From Methylomarinovum caldicuralii (GTDB lineage: Bacteria; Pseudomonadota; Gammaproteobacteria; Methylococcales; Methylothermaceae), in contig NZ_AP024714.1 of the NCBI RefSeq assembly GCF_033126985.1, forward strand, positions 248,001 to 312,000: DNA of 64,000 bases. The letters are read 5' to 3'. Every line of letters starts with the position of its first letter. Position 1 is the first letter of the stretch. Position numbers and translations under genes: made by a program. A model generated the notes under the pieces. It was given only the letters and a program-made list of their open reading frames with translations. It ran no database searches and had not been told where the DNA came from. This document shows, piece after piece, positions 8,363 through 17,889 of the stretch.

Positions 8363-10349
8363 GCCGGGTGACCGCGGGCGATTGCTCACCCGCGGTTCCC
8401 ACAGATCCGGACGTGCCCGATTAAGGCATCCGGCTCCTCGGACTATGGCGTCGCTACGCAACGGGCAATTCCGTGAACCACGCGCGGTGGGGGGAGTGGG
8501 TATCGTTTGTACAGCCGCCCAAAATGGTCCCAGTTCATCCGTTCCCGGTTGCGGCGGGACAACCATTTGTACCAGCGCCGTCTGACCTCGTACAGGAAGC
8601 GGGCCAGCGATTGGCTGTTGCCGACGATCCCATAGTAGGCATAATGCCCCTTGAGTTTGCGGCTCAGGGCCGCTTGTTGGTCTGCAACCGGCCAGTGGCG
8701 GTGCATCCGGCACCAGTGGTTGATCGCCTGCAGGGAGCGGCTGAGCCGGGCTTGGGCGGTCTTGCGTTTGACGACCCAACGCCCTTTCCTTGAGCGTCCC
8801 CAGTAGTGGGTGAATCCCAGGTATTGGAAGCTCTGGCCTTTCCGTCCGGGTTTTCTGAAGTCGAGCAGGCGGGTTTTGTCCGGGTGCAGGCGCAGGCCGT
8901 ATTTGGCCAGGCGCTTGCCCAGAACGGCCAATACCCGCCGGGCGTCTTCTTCCCGTTTGAACACCAGGACCGCATCGTCGGCGAACCGGACTTCGAAGGC
9001 GCTGCCTTGCAGTCGCGGTTTGACCGTCTGCTCGAACCACAGGTCGAGCACGTGATGCAGGTAGAGGTTGGCCAGCAGTGGGGAGATCACCCCACCTTGC
9101 GGTGTCCCTTGTTCGGGGTAGTGAAGCTGTCCGCCTTCCATGACACCGGCATTCAGCCATTTACCGATCACGCGGCAGATCACGCCGTCGCGCACCCTCT
9201 GCCCCAGAAAGTTCCGCAGCCGGTCCCGGTCCACATCGTCGAAGAAGTTTTGGATGTCCAGGTCGATGACCCAGCCACCGCCCATGGCCATCAGCCCGCC
9301 CCATAGCCTCTCCAGGGCCTGGTGGGCACTGCGTCCGGGCCGGAACCCGTAGGCGCAGTCGAGAAAGTCCTGCTCGAAGATGGGTTCCAGCGCCATCAGC
9401 ACCGCCCGTTGCAGCACCTTGTCTTCCAGCGTGGGAATGCCGATCGGGCGGGTCTTTCCCGTTCCCGGCTTGGGCAGGTGGACGCGCCGTACCGCAGGCG
9501 CCCGATACCGGCCGGTCTTGAACCGTTCCAGCAGGCGCGTCAGGTTCTCCTCTAAGTCGGCTGCGTATTGGGATGCAGTCACGCCGTCCACCCCGGCGGC
9601 CCCGTCCTTGCGGGTGCGCCGCCAGGCTTCTTCCAGCCACACCACGTCGATGTGGTGGGCAATCGTGGTCAGTTCCAGCTTCGGTTCGATCCGGGCCAGT
9701 TCCGCTAGCTTCCGTTGTCGTGTTGAGATGTTCTCCTGGCTCGATGTCCCGGCCATCTGTCCCTCCGAAAGCCCCATCGTCCGACCTGCCGCTTCCCTCC
9801 ATCGGGTCCCTTGGGGCAGGTTCCCCGACTTCCCAGGTACTATCGGCAGGCTCCGATTGCTCGATCACCTTCCCAGCGCGCTTCGTCGCCTTCGCGCGCC
9901 GGTACCCTGCTTCGTGTCCCGTTCGCTCCCATCGGCCGGACACCGCTCCGATGGGCCTGGGCCTTTTCTCACACGGCGCCCGCACCGCTCTTCCCGCAAG
10001 GAGTGATCGAGCCCTCCCAGGTTCCTGGGCGACCCTTGCCCTGCATGCCCCGCTCTTCGACCCCGGCGGAGGGATGATGCCAGGCCAGTACAGCACCACC
10101 CCTGTTGCCTTCCGTCCGTTCAACAACGTCGGCTCCGCATTCCGTACTTTCGAGGCTCCATCACGCGGCCTACAGGCCCCCTGTGTACGCTTCGCAGTCG
10201 GGATCGCTCCTCGACCACGCAACACTCGGTTCCGGCTGGTGGCCAGCCTTGGCCGGACAGGACTTGCACCTGTCAGGTCGCTCTGAAGGTTTCAGCGATG
10301 TCTTTCCTTCTACATAACTTCCTCCTTCTCCAGGCTTGGCCTGGCGCAA
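8363..10349 (-). mobile_element. Group II intron, unit 2 (middle)
   Basis: Complete 1987-bp intron lying directly between units 1 and 3. Its 5' neighbour on the transcript is the domain VI end of unit 3 and its 3' neighbour is the 5' end of unit 1. At the junctions the minus strand reads GTCACCCGGC followed at once by TTGCGCCAGG. No exon sequence or target duplication separates the units. Confidence 0.85.
8443..9756 (-). CDS. ltrA: Group II intron reverse transcriptase/maturase, unit 2
   Basis: Same protein as in unit 3, with no difference seen over its length, and differing from unit 1 at two residues (LVFKREED and RMNWDHFG here). The frame is intact, with all reverse-transcriptase blocks and the FADD catalytic motif. 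The start at ATG 9756 has the same GGAGG site; the alternative is 9777. Its near-identity to its neighbours points to recent duplication. Confidence 0.9.
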   Translation of the reverse strand: MAGTSSQENISTRQRKLAELARIEPKLELTTIAHHIDVVWLEEAWRRTRKDGAAGVDGVTASQYAADLEENLTRLLERFKTGRYRAPAVRRVHLPKPGTGKTRPIGIPTLEDKVLQRAVLMALEPIFEQDFLDCAYGFRPGRSAHQALERLWGGLMAMGGGWVIDLDIQNFFDDVDRDRLRNFLGQRVRDGVICRVIGKWLNAGVMEGGQLHYPEQGTPQGGVISPLLANLYLHHVLDLWFEQTVKPRLQGSAFEVRFADDAVLVFKREEDARRVLAVLGKRLAKYGLRLHPDKTRLLDFRKPGRKGQSFQYLGFTHYWGRSRKGRWVVKRKTAQARLSRSLQAINHWCRMHRHWPVADQQAALSRKLKGHYAYYGIVGNSQSLARFLYEVRRRWYKWLSRRNRERMNWDHFGRLYKRYPLPPPRVVHGIARCVATP

Positions 10350-12336
10350 GCCGGGTGACCGCGGGCGATTGCTCACCCGCGGTTCCCACAGATCCGGACG
10401 TGCCCGATTAAGGCATCCGGCTCCTCGGACTATGGCGTCGCTACGCAACGGGCAATTCCGTGAACCACGCGCGGTGGGGGGAGTGGGTATCGTTTGTACA
10501 GCCGCCCAAAATGGTCCCAGTTCATCCGTTCCCGGTTGCGGCGGGACAACCATTTGTACCAGCGCCGTCTGACCTCGTACAGGAAGCGGGCCAGCGATTG
10601 GCTGTTGCCGACGATCCCATAGTAGGCATAATGCCCCTTGAGTTTGCGGCTCAGGGCCGCTTGTTGGTCTGCAACCGGCCAGTGGCGGTGCATCCGGCAC
10701 CAGTGGTTGATCGCCTGCAGGGAGCGGCTGAGCCGGGCTTGGGCGGTCTTGCGTTTGACGACCCAACGCCCTTTCCTTGAGCGTCCCCAGTAGTGGGTGA
10801 ATCCCAGGTATTGGAAGCTCTGGCCTTTCCGTCCGGGTTTTCTGAAGTCGAGCAGGCGGGTTTTGTCCGGGTGCAGGCGCAGGCCGTATTTGGCCAGGCG
10901 CTTGCCCAGAACGGCCAATACCCGCCGGGCGTCTTCTTCCCGTTTGAACACCAGGACCGCATCGTCGGCGAACCGGACTTCGAAGGCGCTGCCTTGCAGT
11001 CGCGGTTTGACCGTCTGCTCGAACCACAGGTCGAGCACGTGATGCAGGTAGAGGTTGGCCAGCAGTGGGGAGATCACCCCACCTTGCGGTGTCCCTTGTT
11101 CGGGGTAGTGAAGCTGTCCGCCTTCCATGACACCGGCATTCAGCCATTTACCGATCACGCGGCAGATCACGCCGTCGCGCACCCTCTGCCCCAGAAAGTT
11201 CCGCAGCCGGTCCCGGTCCACATCGTCGAAGAAGTTTTGGATGTCCAGGTCGATGACCCAGCCACCGCCCATGGCCATCAGCCCGCCCCATAGCCTCTCC
11301 AGGGCCTGGTGGGCACTGCGTCCGGGCCGGAACCCGTAGGCGCAGTCGAGAAAGTCCTGCTCGAAGATGGGTTCCAGCGCCATCAGCACCGCCCGTTGCA
11401 GCACCTTGTCTTCCAGCGTGGGAATGCCGATCGGGCGGGTCTTTCCCGTTCCCGGCTTGGGCAGGTGGACGCGCCGTACCGCAGGCGCCCGATACCGGCC
11501 GGTCTTGAACCGTTCCAGCAGGCGCGTCAGGTTCTCCTCTAAGTCGGCTGCGTATTGGGATGCAGTCACGCCGTCCACCCCGGCGGCCCCGTCCTTGCGG
11601 GTGCGCCGCCAGGCTTCTTCCAGCCACACCACGTCGATGTGGTGGGCAATCGTGGTCAGTTCCAGCTTCGGTTCGATCCGGGCCAGTTCCGCTAGCTTCC
11701 GTTGTCGTGTTGAGATGTTCTCCTGGCTCGATGTCCCGGCCATCTGTCCCTCCGAAAGCCCCATCGTCCGACCTGCCGCTTCCCTCCATCGGGTCCCTTG
11801 GGGCAGGTTCCCCGACTTCCCAGGTACTATCGGCAGGCTCCGATTGCTCGATCACCTTCCCAGCGCGCTTCGTCGCCTTCGCGCGCCGGTACCCTGCTTC
11901 GTGTCCCGTTCGCTCCCATCGGCCGGACACCGCTCCGATGGGCCTGGGCCTTTTCTCACACGGCGCCCGCACCGCTCTTCCCGCAAGGAGTGATCGAGCC
12001 CTCCCAGGTTCCTGGGCGACCCTTGCCCTGCATGCCCCGCTCTTCGACCCCGGCGGAGGGATGATGCCAGGCCAGTACAGCACCACCCCTGTTGCCTTCC
12101 GTCCGTTCAACAACGTCGGCTCCGCATTCCGTACTTTCGAGGCTCCATCACGCGGCCTACAGGCCCCCTGTGTACGCTTCGCAGTCGGGATCGCTCCTCG
12201 ACCACGCAACACTCGGTTCCGGCTGGTGGCCAGCCTTGGCCGGACAGGACTTGCACCTGTCAGGTCGCTCTGAAGGTTTCAGCGATGTCTTTCCTTCTAC
12301 ATAACTTCCTCCTTCTCCAGGCTTGGCCTGGCGCAA
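10350..12336 (-). mobile_element. Group II intron, unit 3 (first in transcription order)
   Basis: The only unit with a non-intron 5' exon: on the minus strand AATAACCGTTCA precedes TTGCGCCAGG. That exon lies just upstream of an IS481-type transposase gene transcribed in the opposite direction. Internal sequence appears the same as unit 2. Confidence 0.85.
10430..11743 (-). CDS. ltrA: Group II intron reverse transcriptase/maturase, unit 3
   Basis: Intact reverse transcriptase/maturase with the same residues as unit 2. It lies in the unit nearest the 5' exon, so if the array is read from outside on the minus strand this copy is reached first. Start at ATG 11743 with the GGAGG site; alternative 11764. 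Confidence 0.9.
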   Translation of the reverse strand: MAGTSSQENISTRQRKLAELARIEPKLELTTIAHHIDVVWLEEAWRRTRKDGAAGVDGVTASQYAADLEENLTRLLERFKTGRYRAPAVRRVHLPKPGTGKTRPIGIPTLEDKVLQRAVLMALEPIFEQDFLDCAYGFRPGRSAHQALERLWGGLMAMGGGWVIDLDIQNFFDDVDRDRLRNFLGQRVRDGVICRVIGKWLNAGVMEGGQLHYPEQGTPQGGVISPLLANLYLHHVLDLWFEQTVKPRLQGSAFEVRFADDAVLVFKREEDARRVLAVLGKRLAKYGLRLHPDKTRLLDFRKPGRKGQSFQYLGFTHYWGRSRKGRWVVKRKTAQARLSRSLQAINHWCRMHRHWPVADQQAALSRKLKGHYAYYGIVGNSQSLARFLYEVRRRWYKWLSRRNRERMNWDHFGRLYKRYPLPPPRVVHGIARCVATP

Positions 12337-12853
12337 TGAACGGTTATTCTTGGCTCGAGAGCTGATCGATGTGTTCCTTTCCTGTGAGGAGGCAGTATAG
12401 AGACCATGGCTGCAACCATCCACGCCAACGCCAGGACTACCCCCAAGATTCGCGCCGAGATCCAGGCGGCGCCACCGAGTGTGAGCAACGCGGCGCTTGC
12501 CAGGCGATTTGGCGTCACCAAGGCGACCGTTGCCAAGTGGCGGCATCGTGATCAGGTGCATGACGGCTCGCATCGCCCGCATCGGCTGAATACCACCCTG
12601 ACCGAGGCGCAGGAGGCGGTTGTTGTGGCGGTTCGGGAACTGCTGCTCCTGCCCCTCGATGACCTGCTGGTAGTGGCCCGGGAGTTTCTTAATCCCAATC
12701 TGAGCCGCTCCGCCCTGGACCGCTGCCTGCGGCGACACGGCGTAAGCAATCTGAAGGCGATGCTGCGCGAGCAGGAGGGTGAGGCGGCTTCTGGTAAGCC
12801 CTACAAGTCGTTCAAGGACTACGAACCCGGCTTTGTGCATGTAGACATCAAGT

Positions 12854-14309
12854 CTCCCTATTACCCACATCTCTCGCCCCTGCAGTAAGATATTGATTTC
12901 TTTGGATAGGCGTTGACATGAGCTGGGCTGAACAAGAATTTTTTCCCTGGCGCTGGGCGATGCCCGCCTGAACCGGCGGCTGTGCCGGGTGATAGAAGCG
13001 ATGGCAAGCGATCCGATGGCGAGCGTTCCCAACGTTTGCGGGGGTGGCTGGGCGGAGACCAAGGCGGCCTACCGGCTGCTGGACAATGCCAGGCTGGATT
13101 TTCGGGAGGTGTTGCGGGCCCACAGTGTGCCGACCCTGGAACGGATCCGGCAGCAGTCGCGGGTGCTGTGCCTGCAGGACACCACCGAGCTGGATTATTC
13201 CGGGCGGCCGTCGATGGCGGGGTTGGGACGGCTGAATTACGAGCAGCGTCAGGGGTTGTACCTGCATCCGACGCTGGTGATCAGTGAGGCGGGCGTGGCC
13301 CTGGGGGTGACCGACTGCTGGCACTGGGCGCGTTTGCCCAAGGGGGAACCGGACCTGGCCGAAAGCCTGCGTTGGGTGGAAGGTTATGAGCGGGTGGCCG
13401 AGATGGCCGCCCTGGCGCCCGAGACCCGGCTGGTGTATGTCGCCGACCGCGAAGGTGACCTTCGGGCCCTGATCGACCGGGCCGAACAGCTGGGCTTTGC
13501 CGCCGATTACCTGATCCGGGTGCAGCACGACCGTAAGCTCAATGACCCCCTCGATGGCAAACTGCGGGCCGCGGTCGAAGCCCAGCCGGTGTTGGGGACG
13601 ATCGCCTTTGACCTGCCGGCCGGCGGCAACCGCCCGGCCCGGCAGGTCACACAAACAATCCGTCTCGCCCGGGTCGAACTGAAGACCCGCAGCGGCCCGG
13701 GTCCCCAAGTCACCGTCATCCTGGCCCGGGAAGAGGCGCCCCCCGAAGGCCAGGAAGCGGTCGAATGGTGCCTGATCACCAACGAAGAAATCACCACCCT
13801 GGAACAGGCCAGAGCGCGCATCGAATGGTACCGCAAACGGTGGTGGATCGAGGTCTACTTCCGCATCCTCAAAAGCGGCTGCCGCATCGAAGCCCTGCAA
13901 CTTCGCACCCGGGAACGCCTGGAACGGGCCCTGGTGCTGTATCTGATCGTCGCCTGGCGCATCCTGATGCTGATGACGCTCGGGCGGGAACATCCCGAGT
14001 GGTGCTGTGAAGTGGTGTTCTCTGTCGAAGAATGGCAGACCGCCTGGGCCATCCACCATCGCACCCCGCCGCCCGCGACGCCGCCGGATTTGGGCGCCAT
14101 CGTCCGCATTGTGGCCGGCTTTGGCGGCTGGCTGGGGCGCAAGAACGATCCCCCACCCGGCCCCAAAGCCCTGTGGCAGGGCATGACCAAACTGAGCGCC
14201 TACGTGGAGGCCGTGACCGCCATCCGGGCGGCCGAGATCAAGTTCCCTCAGAGAAAACGGATAAGACATTGATTCCTATGAGAAGGGGGAAGATGTGGGT
14301 AATAGGGTG
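12854..14309 (+). mobile_element. IS4-family (IS50/Tn5-like) insertion sequence, copy 2
   Basis: A 1456-bp element with left end CTCCCTATTACCC (one mismatch to the other copies) and right end GGGTAATAGGGTG. The 9-bp duplication ACATCAAGT is at 12845-12853 and 14310-14318. It is nested inside the IS481-type transposase gene. Confidence 0.93.
12918..14272 (+). CDS. IS4-family transposase, copy 2 (needs -1 frameshift at T6)
   Basis: Same architecture as copy 1. ATG 12918 reads nine codons to the T6 run at 12939-12944, and a -1 shift is needed to enter the main frame that ends at 14272. It carries ASDPMAS and LARVELK where copy 1 has ANDPMAS and LARLELK, and a unique LGAIVRI. All catalytic blocks are intact. 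Confidence 0.85.
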
Positions 14310-14864
14310 ACATCAAGTATCTGCCTCAGATGGCCGACGAAAGCGCTCGCAGCTATCTGTTCGTCGCCATCGACCGGGCGACGCGGTGGGTCTATCTGGA
14401 GATCCGCAAGGACAAATCGGCCCGCTCTGCGCGTGCCTTTCTAAACAAACTCATCCAGGCCGCCCCCTTCAAGATCCAGAAGATCCTCACCGACAACGAC
14501 AGGGCCTTCACGGATCGTTTCTCTGCCGCCGGAGAACGCAAACCCACAGGCACTCATCCGTTCGATGTCCTGTGCCAGGCCCACGGCATTGAGCACCGTC
14601 TCATCAAGCCCAGGAGGCCACAGACCAACGGCATGGTCGAGCGATTCAACGGGCGAATCGCCGAGATTTTGCAGACCACCCGGTTCGATTCATCCAAGGA
14701 TCTCAAACAAACCCTCCTCAACTACCGGGAGGTCTACAATCATCACATCCCGCAGCGTGCCCTGGGCCATGTCACGCCCATCCAAGCGCTCAAGCAGTGG
14801 CAACAAAAACGCCCCGAGATTTTTGTGAAGAAGGTTTATAACCATGCGGGACTTGACAGTTAGA

Positions 14865-14891
14865 GTAAGCCATGATGCTATCGTGGCTTAC
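14865..14891. other. Perfect 8-bp stem-loop next to the IS481 gene end
   Basis: GTAAGCCA and TGGCTTAC pair around an 11-nt loop, starting just after the transposase stop and ahead of the passenger gene. There is no T-run after it. It could be part of the IS481 end or a structured leader of the next gene; the sequence does not decide. Confidence 0.4.
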
Positions 14892-14945
14892 CCTCTCACC
14901 TCCAGGTTGAGTTGCACTTACGAGTTGAATTCAAAGAGAAATATC

Positions 14946-15923
14946 ATGATCGAGCTGATAAATAACGCCCTGGTCTTCCGTTTTCCGGAAGTCCATTCAG
15001 AGGCCACCTGCACCATCGACTTTCAACGCACGCTCAGGATACCGGACGACAACCGGGAATACCCTCTGCCTCCCGGTCTTGGACGTTTTCCAGTGGAGCA
15101 CGTGGACGACTTTGCCGAGCGCCTTCCAGAGTCCTGGCGACAACATGGAGGCGTGATGATCCCTATGTATCAGTCTGAGGCCATGTGGGTCAATTTCTCA
15201 GGCAAATACCCCTGCGCCGTGAAGATCGCTGCCGGCAAAATCAATGCGGTTTCCGGCAAGGCATGGTCCAACGAGCTCTCGGCCGACCCCCAGGATTATG
15301 TGGTCATCCCTGAGCAACCCTGGCTTGATGGTTTCAACGTATCTGAGGACCACATACGACAATTCGTTGCAATGCCTCTGGGGGAAGGCTACACGGCGGA
15401 AGAGCAGATTACGGACGAAGCACAATATGGCGGGCTTCAGATCATCGTCTATCCAATGAAGCCAGAGGCCTATGAGCAGTACCGCTCACGAAAACAGATG
15501 GTAGTGGAAGATCTCTGCTGTTACAGCCTGAGCATGGATATGGAAATGGGATTGGCTCCTGGCGGCTTGATGAAGCAGAAAATCTATGAAGACGAATATG
15601 GCATCGACAGTTGGGACCAGGAACACGGTTCGCGTTGCTTCGTGCATATCGCCAACAGCGCGGTTTATGAAACCATCGTCGGTCGCAAGCCCCCTCACGA
15701 ACCGCCCACAGCCAGAGAATACACCGCCGCTGGCCTACCGTGGTTTGACTATTACGCTGACACGAAGGCTCTCGAAGGGTCGAAAATCCTGAGTGGACTT
15801 ACCAGTCTGGCAGCAAAGGCGATCGAAAAAACAGGAAAACCGCCAAAAGACAATGCTCCGGTGGAACCAAAACTCGTGAAGGAAATCCACAGCAACAACA
15901 TCGTCCGCGAAGGGGAGTTCTGA
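14946..15923 (+). CDS. Conserved protein of unknown function (passenger gene between IS copies)
   Basis: A 325-aa soluble protein with no signal peptide or membrane segment. It begins MIELINNALVFRFPEVHSEA and contains DDNREYPLPPGLGRFP, QSEAMWVNFSG, AAGKINAVSGKAW, EQPWLDGF and RQFVAMPLGEGY, then GGLQIIVYPMK. It has the look of a compact conserved beta-rich protein, but I do not recognise a named family. Start at ATG 14946, preceded by AAAGAGAAATATC; the frame is open 34 codons further upstream without a ribosome site. It is intact and isolated between IS4 copies 2 and 3 and does not itself look like a transposition gene. No function is proposed. Confidence 0.75.
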   Translation: MIELINNALVFRFPEVHSEATCTIDFQRTLRIPDDNREYPLPPGLGRFPVEHVDDFAERLPESWRQHGGVMIPMYQSEAMWVNFSGKYPCAVKIAAGKINAVSGKAWSNELSADPQDYVVIPEQPWLDGFNVSEDHIRQFVAMPLGEGYTAEEQITDEAQYGGLQIIVYPMKPEAYEQYRSRKQMVVEDLCCYSLSMDMEMGLAPGGLMKQKIYEDEYGIDSWDQEHGSRCFVHIANSAVYETIVGRKPPHEPPTAREYTAAGLPWFDYYADTKALEGSKILSGLTSLAAKAIEKTGKPPKDNAPVEPKLVKEIHSNNIVREGEF

Positions 15924-15958
15924 CTAACCGACCAGACGACTCACAGGTTGGCTAAACC

Positions 15959-17414
15959 CACCCTATTACCCACATCTCTCGCCCCTGTAGTAAGATATTG
16001 ATTTCTTTGGATAGGCGTTGACATGAGCTGGGCTGAACAAGAATTTTTTCCCTGGCGCTGGGCGATGCCCGCCTGAACCGGCGGCTGTGCCGGGTGATAG
16101 AAGCGATGGCAAGCGATCCGATGGCGAGCGTTCCCAACGTTTGCGGGGGTGGCTGGGCGGAGACCAAGGCGGCCTACCGGCTGCTGGACAATGCCAGGCT
16201 GGATTTTCGGGAGGTGTTGCGGGCCCACAGTGTGCCGACCCTGGAACGGATCCGGCAGCAGTCGCGGGTGCTGTGCCTGCAGGACACCACCGAGCTGGAT
16301 TATTCCGGGCGGCCGTCGATGGCGGGGTTGGGACGGCTGAATTACGAGCAGCGTCAGGGGTTGTACCTGCATCCGACGCTGGTGATCAGTGAGGCGGGCG
16401 TGGCCCTGGGGGTGACCGACTGCTGGCACTGGGCGCGTTTGCCCAAGGGGGAACCGGACCTGGCCGAAAGCCTGCGTTGGGTGGAAGGTTATGAGCGGGT
16501 GGCCGAGATGGCCGCCCTGGCGCCCGAGACCCGGCTGGTGTATGTCGCCGACCGCGAAGGTGACCTTCGGGCCCTGATCGACCGGGCCGAACAGCTGGGC
16601 TTTGCCGCCGATTACCTGATCCGGGTGCAGCACGACCGTAAGCTCAATGACCCCCTCGATGGCAAACTGCGGGCCGCGGTCGAAGCCCAGCCGGTGTTGG
16701 GGACGATCGCCTTTGACCTGCCGGCCGGCGGCAACCGCCCGGCCCGGCAGGTCACACAAACAATCCGTCTCGCCCGGGTCGAACTGAAGACCCGCAGCGG
16801 CCCGGGTCCCCAAGTCACCGTCATCCTGGCCCGGGAAGAGGCGCCCCCCGAAGGCCAGGAAGCGGTCGAATGGTGTCTGATCACCAACGAAGAAATCACC
16901 ACCCTGGAACAGGCCAGAGCGCGCATCGAATGGTACCGCAAACGGTGGTGGATCGAGGTCTACTTCCGCATCCTCAAAAGCGGCTGCCGCATCGAAGCCC
17001 TGCAACTTCGCACCCGGGAACGCCTGGAACGGGCCCTGGTGCTGTATCTGATCGTCGCCTGGCGCATCCTGATGCTGATGACGCTCGGGCGGGAACATCC
17101 CGAGTGGTGCTGTGAAGTGGTGTTCTCTGTCGAAGAATGGCAGACCGCCTGGGCCATCCACCATCGCACCCCGCCGCCCGCGACGCCGCCGGATTTGGGC
17201 ACCATCGTCCGCATCGTGGCCGGCTTTGGCGGCTGGCTGGGGCGCAAGAACGATCCCCCACCCGGCCCCAAAGCCCTGTGGCAGGGCATGACCAAACTGA
17301 GCGCCTACGTGGAGGCCGTGACCGCCATCCGGGCGGCCGAGATCAAGTTCCCTCAGAGAAAACGGATAAGACATTGATTCCTATGAGAAGGGGGAAGATG
17401 TGGGTAATAGGGTG
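15959..17414 (+). mobile_element. IS4-family (IS50/Tn5-like) insertion sequence, copy 3
   Basis: A 1456-bp element with ends CACCCTATTACCC and GGGTAATAGGGTG and the 9-bp duplication GGCTAAACC at 15950-15958 and 17415-17423. It sits 35 bp after the passenger gene stop. Confidence 0.93.
16023..17377 (+). CDS. IS4-family transposase, copy 3 (needs -1 frameshift at T6)
   Basis: Same protein as copy 2 except LGTIVRI (as in copy 1). The T6 run is at 16044-16049, after ATG 16023 and eight further codons, and the same -1 shift joins the N-terminal segment to the catalytic frame ending at 17377. The 17.4-17.7 kb stretch after the element (about 275 bp) shows no convincing gene. Confidence 0.85.
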
Positions 17415-17699
17415 GGCTAAACCGACACTGGCACTCAGAAACAAGCGTCCCGCTGGTTCGCATCGAGCTGGCGGTACTGTTCACGCAAATCGAACATCAC
17501 CATACAGACCACTGCAACCTGTTGATCTCCCTTACAGGACCAAGCGTCACAACAGCACTTGAGGGGGTACGCTTCCGAGGGGTGGTGGCAGAGAATATCG
17601 GCCCGTGAGAGAGCCAGAGCGGGAGAATGGCGGGATGGCGTGGCGAGGCCGAGGTGCGGTTGCATGGGCCGGAGGGCCCGGAACGACGGGACTCCGGGC

Positions 17700-17734
17700 A
17701 CAAAAAAGCCGGCTTCAGAGAACCGGCGTTTTCG
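17700..17734 (-). terminator. Intrinsic terminator after tRNA-Ser
   Basis: On the minus strand, GCCGGTTC-TCT-GAAGCCGGC forms a GC-rich hairpin followed by TTTTTT. It lies just past the encoded CCA end of the tRNA. Confidence 0.8.
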
Positions 17735-17737
17735 TGT

Positions 17738-17830
<93 letters not shown>

Positions 17831-17889
17831 GGGAACTGTGCTATTTTACACGACCGGGCCGGAATTTTCCTCTCAGCTCTCCACCAGGC

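Larger units (their letters stand above)
6376..12336 (-). repeat. Head-to-tail array of three group II introns (3 x 1987 bp)
   Basis: Three direct repeats of exactly 1987 bp abut without spacer: 6376-8362, 8363-10349 and 10350-12336. Units 2 and 3 look identical in the stretches compared, while unit 1 differs at a handful of positions. Examples are Glu versus Lys before REEDARR in the reverse transcriptase, Arg versus Trp in RMN(R/W)DHFG, and GGGAGTGTTC versus AAGGAGTGATC near 8011. Each unit is a complete intron with domain V/VI at its left end (transcript 3' end) and the 5' end at its right. Confidence 0.92.
12406..14863 (+). pseudogene. IS481-family transposase gene split by IS4 copy 2
   Basis: The 5' part (12406-12853) encodes a helix-turn-helix region (NAALARRFGVTKATVAKWRH) and ends GFVHVDIK. 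After the IS4 copy and the duplicated ACATCAAGT, the frame resumes at 14319 with YLPQMADESARSYLFVAIDR, an integrase-core (rve) start. It continues to LTDNDRAFTD and RRPQTNGMVERFNGRI, the catalytic Asp and Glu regions of IS481. Joining 12406-12853 to 14319-14863 gives an uninterrupted 330-aa protein, normal for the family. The insertion is therefore younger than this element. The IS481 ends were not resolved. Confidence 0.88.

Noticed and set aside
6376-12336. Diversity-generating retroelement or retron
   Set aside because: The reverse transcriptase is followed by a clear group II domain V and a maturase region. No template/variable repeat pair, Avd protein or msr/msd RNA was seen.
6376-12336. 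CRISPR or other short-repeat array
   Set aside because: The repeats are three full introns of 1987 bp, not short repeats with spacers. No CRISPR array was found anywhere in the window.
12854-17414. Composite transposon formed by IS4 copies 2 and 3 carrying the passenger gene
   Set aside because: Each copy has its own 9-bp duplication and the IS481 gene continues directly on both sides of copy 2, so the copies inserted separately.
17435-17701. Small open frame on the minus strand between IS4 copy 3 and tRNA-Ser
   Set aside because: It lacks a ribosome site and any recognisable feature, and it reaches into the terminator of the tRNA; treated as non-coding.
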